Assembly: GCA_002683585.1 (NCBI GenBank)
Contig: NYTQ01000036.1
Coordinates: forward strand, 5,803-13,710
Direction: 5' to 3'
Length of the DNA: 7,908 bases
Origin: Cryomorphaceae bacterium
GTDB taxonomy: Bacteria; Bacteroidota; Bacteroidia; Flavobacteriales; Crocinitomicaceae
How positions within the stretch are numbered: position 1 is the first letter of the stretch; every line of letters begins with the position of its first letter. Below the pieces are notes generated by a model that was not told the origin of the DNA, made no database searches, and saw only the letters and a program-made list of their open reading frames with translations. The position numbers and the translations under genes are program-made. This document shows positions 6,328-7,908 of the stretch, in pieces.

Positions 6328-6588
6328 TTATTTGTTCAAGGCATTCAGTTGCTCAACAAAGTATTTGCCTTTCTCGCCAACGTAGTCAGTAAGTTCTACA
6401 AATTCTTTTTTGGTTTTGCTTCTCGATATTTTACCCAAAACCTCATCCTGAAAAGCAGCTGTTTCATCTATTAGTGCCTCAGTTTTCTTTGTTTTAGAAT
6501 CATCGACCATTTGTAAATAGAAACATTCCTCTACGATATCAAAAACCATCTCATTGAGGTTTTTCTTAAAAGTTCTTTTATTTGCCAT
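6328..6588 (-). CDS. Small helical protein of unknown function, upstream partner of the transporter
   Basis: An 86-residue, highly charged cytoplasmic protein with no signal peptide or membrane segment. It appears nearly all alpha-helical. The opening MANKRTFKKNLNEMVFDIVEE looks amphipathic, E20-E21-C22 is followed by an aromatic pair (F23-Y24), and two further helices run over about 34-54 and 60-84. From memory it resembles a family of roughly 90-residue uncharacterised Bacteroidota proteins that open with M-A-x-K-(K/R) plus a Lys-rich stretch and have an E-C dipeptide near residue 21; I know of no assigned function. It has its own candidate promoter at 6605-6633 and is the first gene of a two-gene unit with the transporter, whose GTG lies 2 nt past its TAA. 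The start at 6588 gives the expected N-terminus. Confidence 0.8.
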   Translation of the reverse strand: MANKRTFKKNLNEMVFDIVEECFYLQMVDDSKTKKTEALIDETAAFQDEVLGKISRSKTKKEFVELTDYVGEKGKYFVEQLNALNK

Positions 6589-6604
6589 GTTGTGAATTTA
6601 AGAA

Positions 6605-6633
6605 CAAAAATAGAGAAGAATAATGGAACAAAA
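6605..6633 (-). promoter_or_regulatory. Candidate Bacteroidota promoter for the small gene-transporter unit
   Basis: On the minus strand, TTTTG (6633-6629) is followed after 16 nt by TATTTTTG (6612-6605). This resembles the -33 TTTG and -7 TAnnTTTG elements of Bacteroidota housekeeping promoters; the usual spacer is slightly longer. The -7 box ends 16 nt before the ATG at 6588. It is the only candidate in the window with both elements. Confidence 0.5.
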
Positions 6634-6639
6634 CTGATT

Positions 6640-6651
6640 TTCAAATTTGAA
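6640..6651. promoter_or_regulatory. 12-bp perfect palindrome, possible operator
   Basis: TTCAAATTTGAA reads the same on both strands. It lies in the divergent intergenic region just upstream of the candidate -33 element of the small gene-transporter unit and about 70 bp before the MATE start. The position suits an activator or repressor site serving one or both genes. Short AT-rich palindromes arise by chance, and no regulator gene is nearby to support it. Confidence 0.3.
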
Positions 6652-6706
6652 TGTGCTGAATCCATTAATTTTAAACATCCTAAGGGTGCACAGAAGTAAA
6701 TTGTAG

Positions 6707-6714
6707 TAATTTTG
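6707..6714 (+). promoter_or_regulatory. Candidate -7 promoter box for the MATE gene
   Basis: TAATTTTG matches TAnnTTTG exactly and ends 8 nt before the ATG at 6723. No TTG -33 element is present at the usual distance. It is the same octamer as the candidate birA box. If used, the transcript would be nearly leaderless. Confidence 0.35.
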
Positions 6715-6722
6715 ATTTCTTT

Positions 6723-7908
6723 ATGGTACTCGATCACAAATATTCAAGTCTTTTGAAGGTCTCAATGCCCTTAATGGTATCTGGATTTATCCAATCGATT
6801 GTTTTATTGACCGATTCTGCATTTCTGAGTAGATATTCAACACATGCCTTTGATGCTGTGGGAAATGCCGGACTTTTGTTTATTACATGTTTCATGATTT
6901 TAGTGGGTCTGGGAGACGGAACACAAATCATTTTAGCTCGAAGAATTGGCGAAAAAAAAACAGCGCAACTTCCGCATGTTTTCACTTCTGCACTATTGGT
7001 TCAATTTATGTTTGCCACAGCGCTCTTTGCTGTATTATTTTTTATTGCGCCAACATGGTTAATCAATATTTCACAACAGCAAGATATCGCAGCGCTTCAG
7101 GGAGACTTTTTAAGCATCCGTTCCTTCGCTTTTTTTCCTAGCTGTATCTTTCTCCTTGTTCAAGCGTATTTCCTGGCCAAGGGTAAAACTTGGCCCGTTC
7201 TTTTTTCAGCGATACTTACTGCTTTATCAAATGTTGTTCTTGATTATTCTTTAATCTTTGGGAATTTTGGCCTGCCTGAAATGGGTGTTAAAGGGGCTGC
7301 CCTTGCAAGCACATGCTCGGACCTAATAGGAATGCTTTCAATGGGTATTCTATTCATTATGGATCGAGAATTTAGGCTATTCAAGTTGCACTTCTTTAGT
7401 CTAAAATCTGTAAAGAACATCCTGAAAATATCAAGTCCTCTTATGCTTCAAGGAAGTATCGCATTAGGCACTTGGACACTCTTTTTTATGATGCTCGAAC
7501 AAAGAGGAGTATTTGAGCTTACCGTATCTCAAAATATTCGCTCTATATACTTTTTAGCTTTTGTTCCTGTTTGGGGTTTTGCAGGCACAACTAAAACCTA
7601 CGTTTCACAATATTTAGGAAGCGGGAAAGCTGAATTAATTCCTCAGCTCCAAAGAAGAATTCAGCTATTGACTACTTTTTTTCTTCTCGTCACCTTCCAC
7701 GGAGCAGTTTTATACCCTGAGCTATTGGTTTCTTGGATTAACCCCGAAGAGGCCTACATCGAAAAAAGTGCATCAATTTTACGTTTGATTTCGCTTTCCA
7801 TTATTCTTTACGGACTCATTTCTGTCTATTACCAGACGATTCAGGGAAGTGGGAACACTTTCTACTCCATGTGTATTGAATTATCTACGGTGTTTATATA
7901 TGTCACTG
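6723..7908 (+). CDS. MATE-family (multi-antimicrobial extrusion) efflux transporter, C-terminus cut by the window edge
   Basis: Inner-membrane antiporter using a Na+ or H+ gradient to export cationic drugs, dyes or metabolites. There are 395 open codons to the edge; the family is usually about 450 residues, so roughly the last one or two membrane helices are missing. Visible hallmarks are the opening helix with P16 and an LLTDSAFLSRYS segment (28-39, D31 matching the conserved TM1 acid), GLGDGTQIILARRIG (62-76), the first-half signature NVVLDYSLIFGNFGLP (170-185) followed by MGVKGAALAS (187-196), the second-half opening KISSPLMLQGS (235-245), and the QTIQGSGNT segment (371-379). The ATG at 6723 is the first in-frame start after a TAA at 6681. 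Its specificity cannot be told; related polysaccharide or lipid flippases (MOP superfamily) are less likely given these motifs. Confidence 0.92.
   Translation, partial: MVLDHKYSSLLKVSMPLMVSGFIQSIVLLTDSAFLSRYSTHAFDAVGNAGLLFITCFMILVGLGDGTQIILARRIGEKKTAQLPHVFTSALLVQFMFATALFAVLFFIAPTWLINISQQQDIAALQGDFLSIRSFAFFPSCIFLLVQAYFLAKGKTWPVLFSAILTALSNVVLDYSLIFGNFGLPEMGVKGAALASTCSDLIGMLSMGILFIMDREFRLFKLHFFSLKSVKNILKISSPLMLQGSIALGTWTLFFMMLEQRGVFELTVSQNIRSIYFLAFVPVWGFAGTTKTYVSQYLGSGKAELIPQLQRRIQLLTTFFLLVTFHGAVLYPELLVSWINPEEAYIEKSASILRLISLSIILYGLISVYYQTIQGSGNTFYSMCIELSTVFIYVT

Noticed and set aside
6734..6985. 83-codon minus-strand frame at the 5' end of the MATE gene
   Set aside because: The plus-strand MATE frame has clear family motifs here; this is its shadow.
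1..7908. CRISPR array, tRNA/rRNA, insertion sequence, phage, toxin-antitoxin or defence system
   Set aside because: I looked for repeats, cloverleaf-like segments, transposase or nuclease motifs and paired small genes and saw none; nearly all of the window is accounted for by ordinary chromosomal genes.

Overview
This 7.9-kb window looks like ordinary chromosomal DNA from a member of the Bacteroidota, probably the Flavobacteriales. Four things point that way. The DNA is AT-rich. Start codons are not preceded by clear Shine-Dalgarno sequences. Matches to the Bacteroidota -7 promoter box (TAnnTTTG) sit just upstream of several genes. The proteins themselves have Bacteroidota-like features: FtsH with an acidic tail, a short RsfS, a single-domain BirA, and the order rsfS-ftsH-...-cdsA-psd. 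No database search was possible, so the taxonomic call is an inference.

Layout. (1) 1-452, minus strand: 5' part of a biotin-protein ligase gene (birA), running off the left edge. (2) 453-504: a 52-bp divergent promoter region. (3) 505-4897, plus strand: a tight six-gene unit of rsfS (ribosome silencing factor), ftsH (membrane AAA+ zinc protease), a small DUF2007-like protein, cdsA (CDP-diacylglycerol synthase), psd (phosphatidylserine decarboxylase) and a small exported Lys/Cys-rich protein. Gaps are 11 nt, an 8-nt overlap, a 23-nt overlap, 12 nt and 33 nt. The unit ends in a good intrinsic terminator at 4917-4941. (4) 6588-4940, minus strand: a two-gene unit made of a small helical protein of unknown function and a 461-residue SLC13/DASS-type anion transporter. 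The transporter starts at GTG, 2 nt after the stop of the small gene. (5) 6589-6722: a 134-bp divergent promoter region with a 12-bp perfect palindrome. (6) 6723-7908, plus strand: a MATE-family efflux transporter missing its C-terminus at the right edge.

How the genes relate. The plus-strand unit joins translation control (RsfS), membrane protein quality control (FtsH) and two steps of phosphatidylethanolamine synthesis. CdsA makes CDP-diacylglycerol and Psd converts phosphatidylserine to phosphatidylethanolamine; the intervening phosphatidylserine synthase is not in the window. The transporter unit and the MATE gene appear to be independent neighbours.

I see no CRISPR array, tRNA, rRNA, insertion sequence, phage gene, toxin-antitoxin pair or recognisable defence system. 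No stretch above 300 bp lacks a gene. The least explained items are the two small proteins (4673-4897 and 6328-6588), the DUF2007-like protein overlapping both neighbours, and short repeat or palindromic elements in the two divergent promoter regions.
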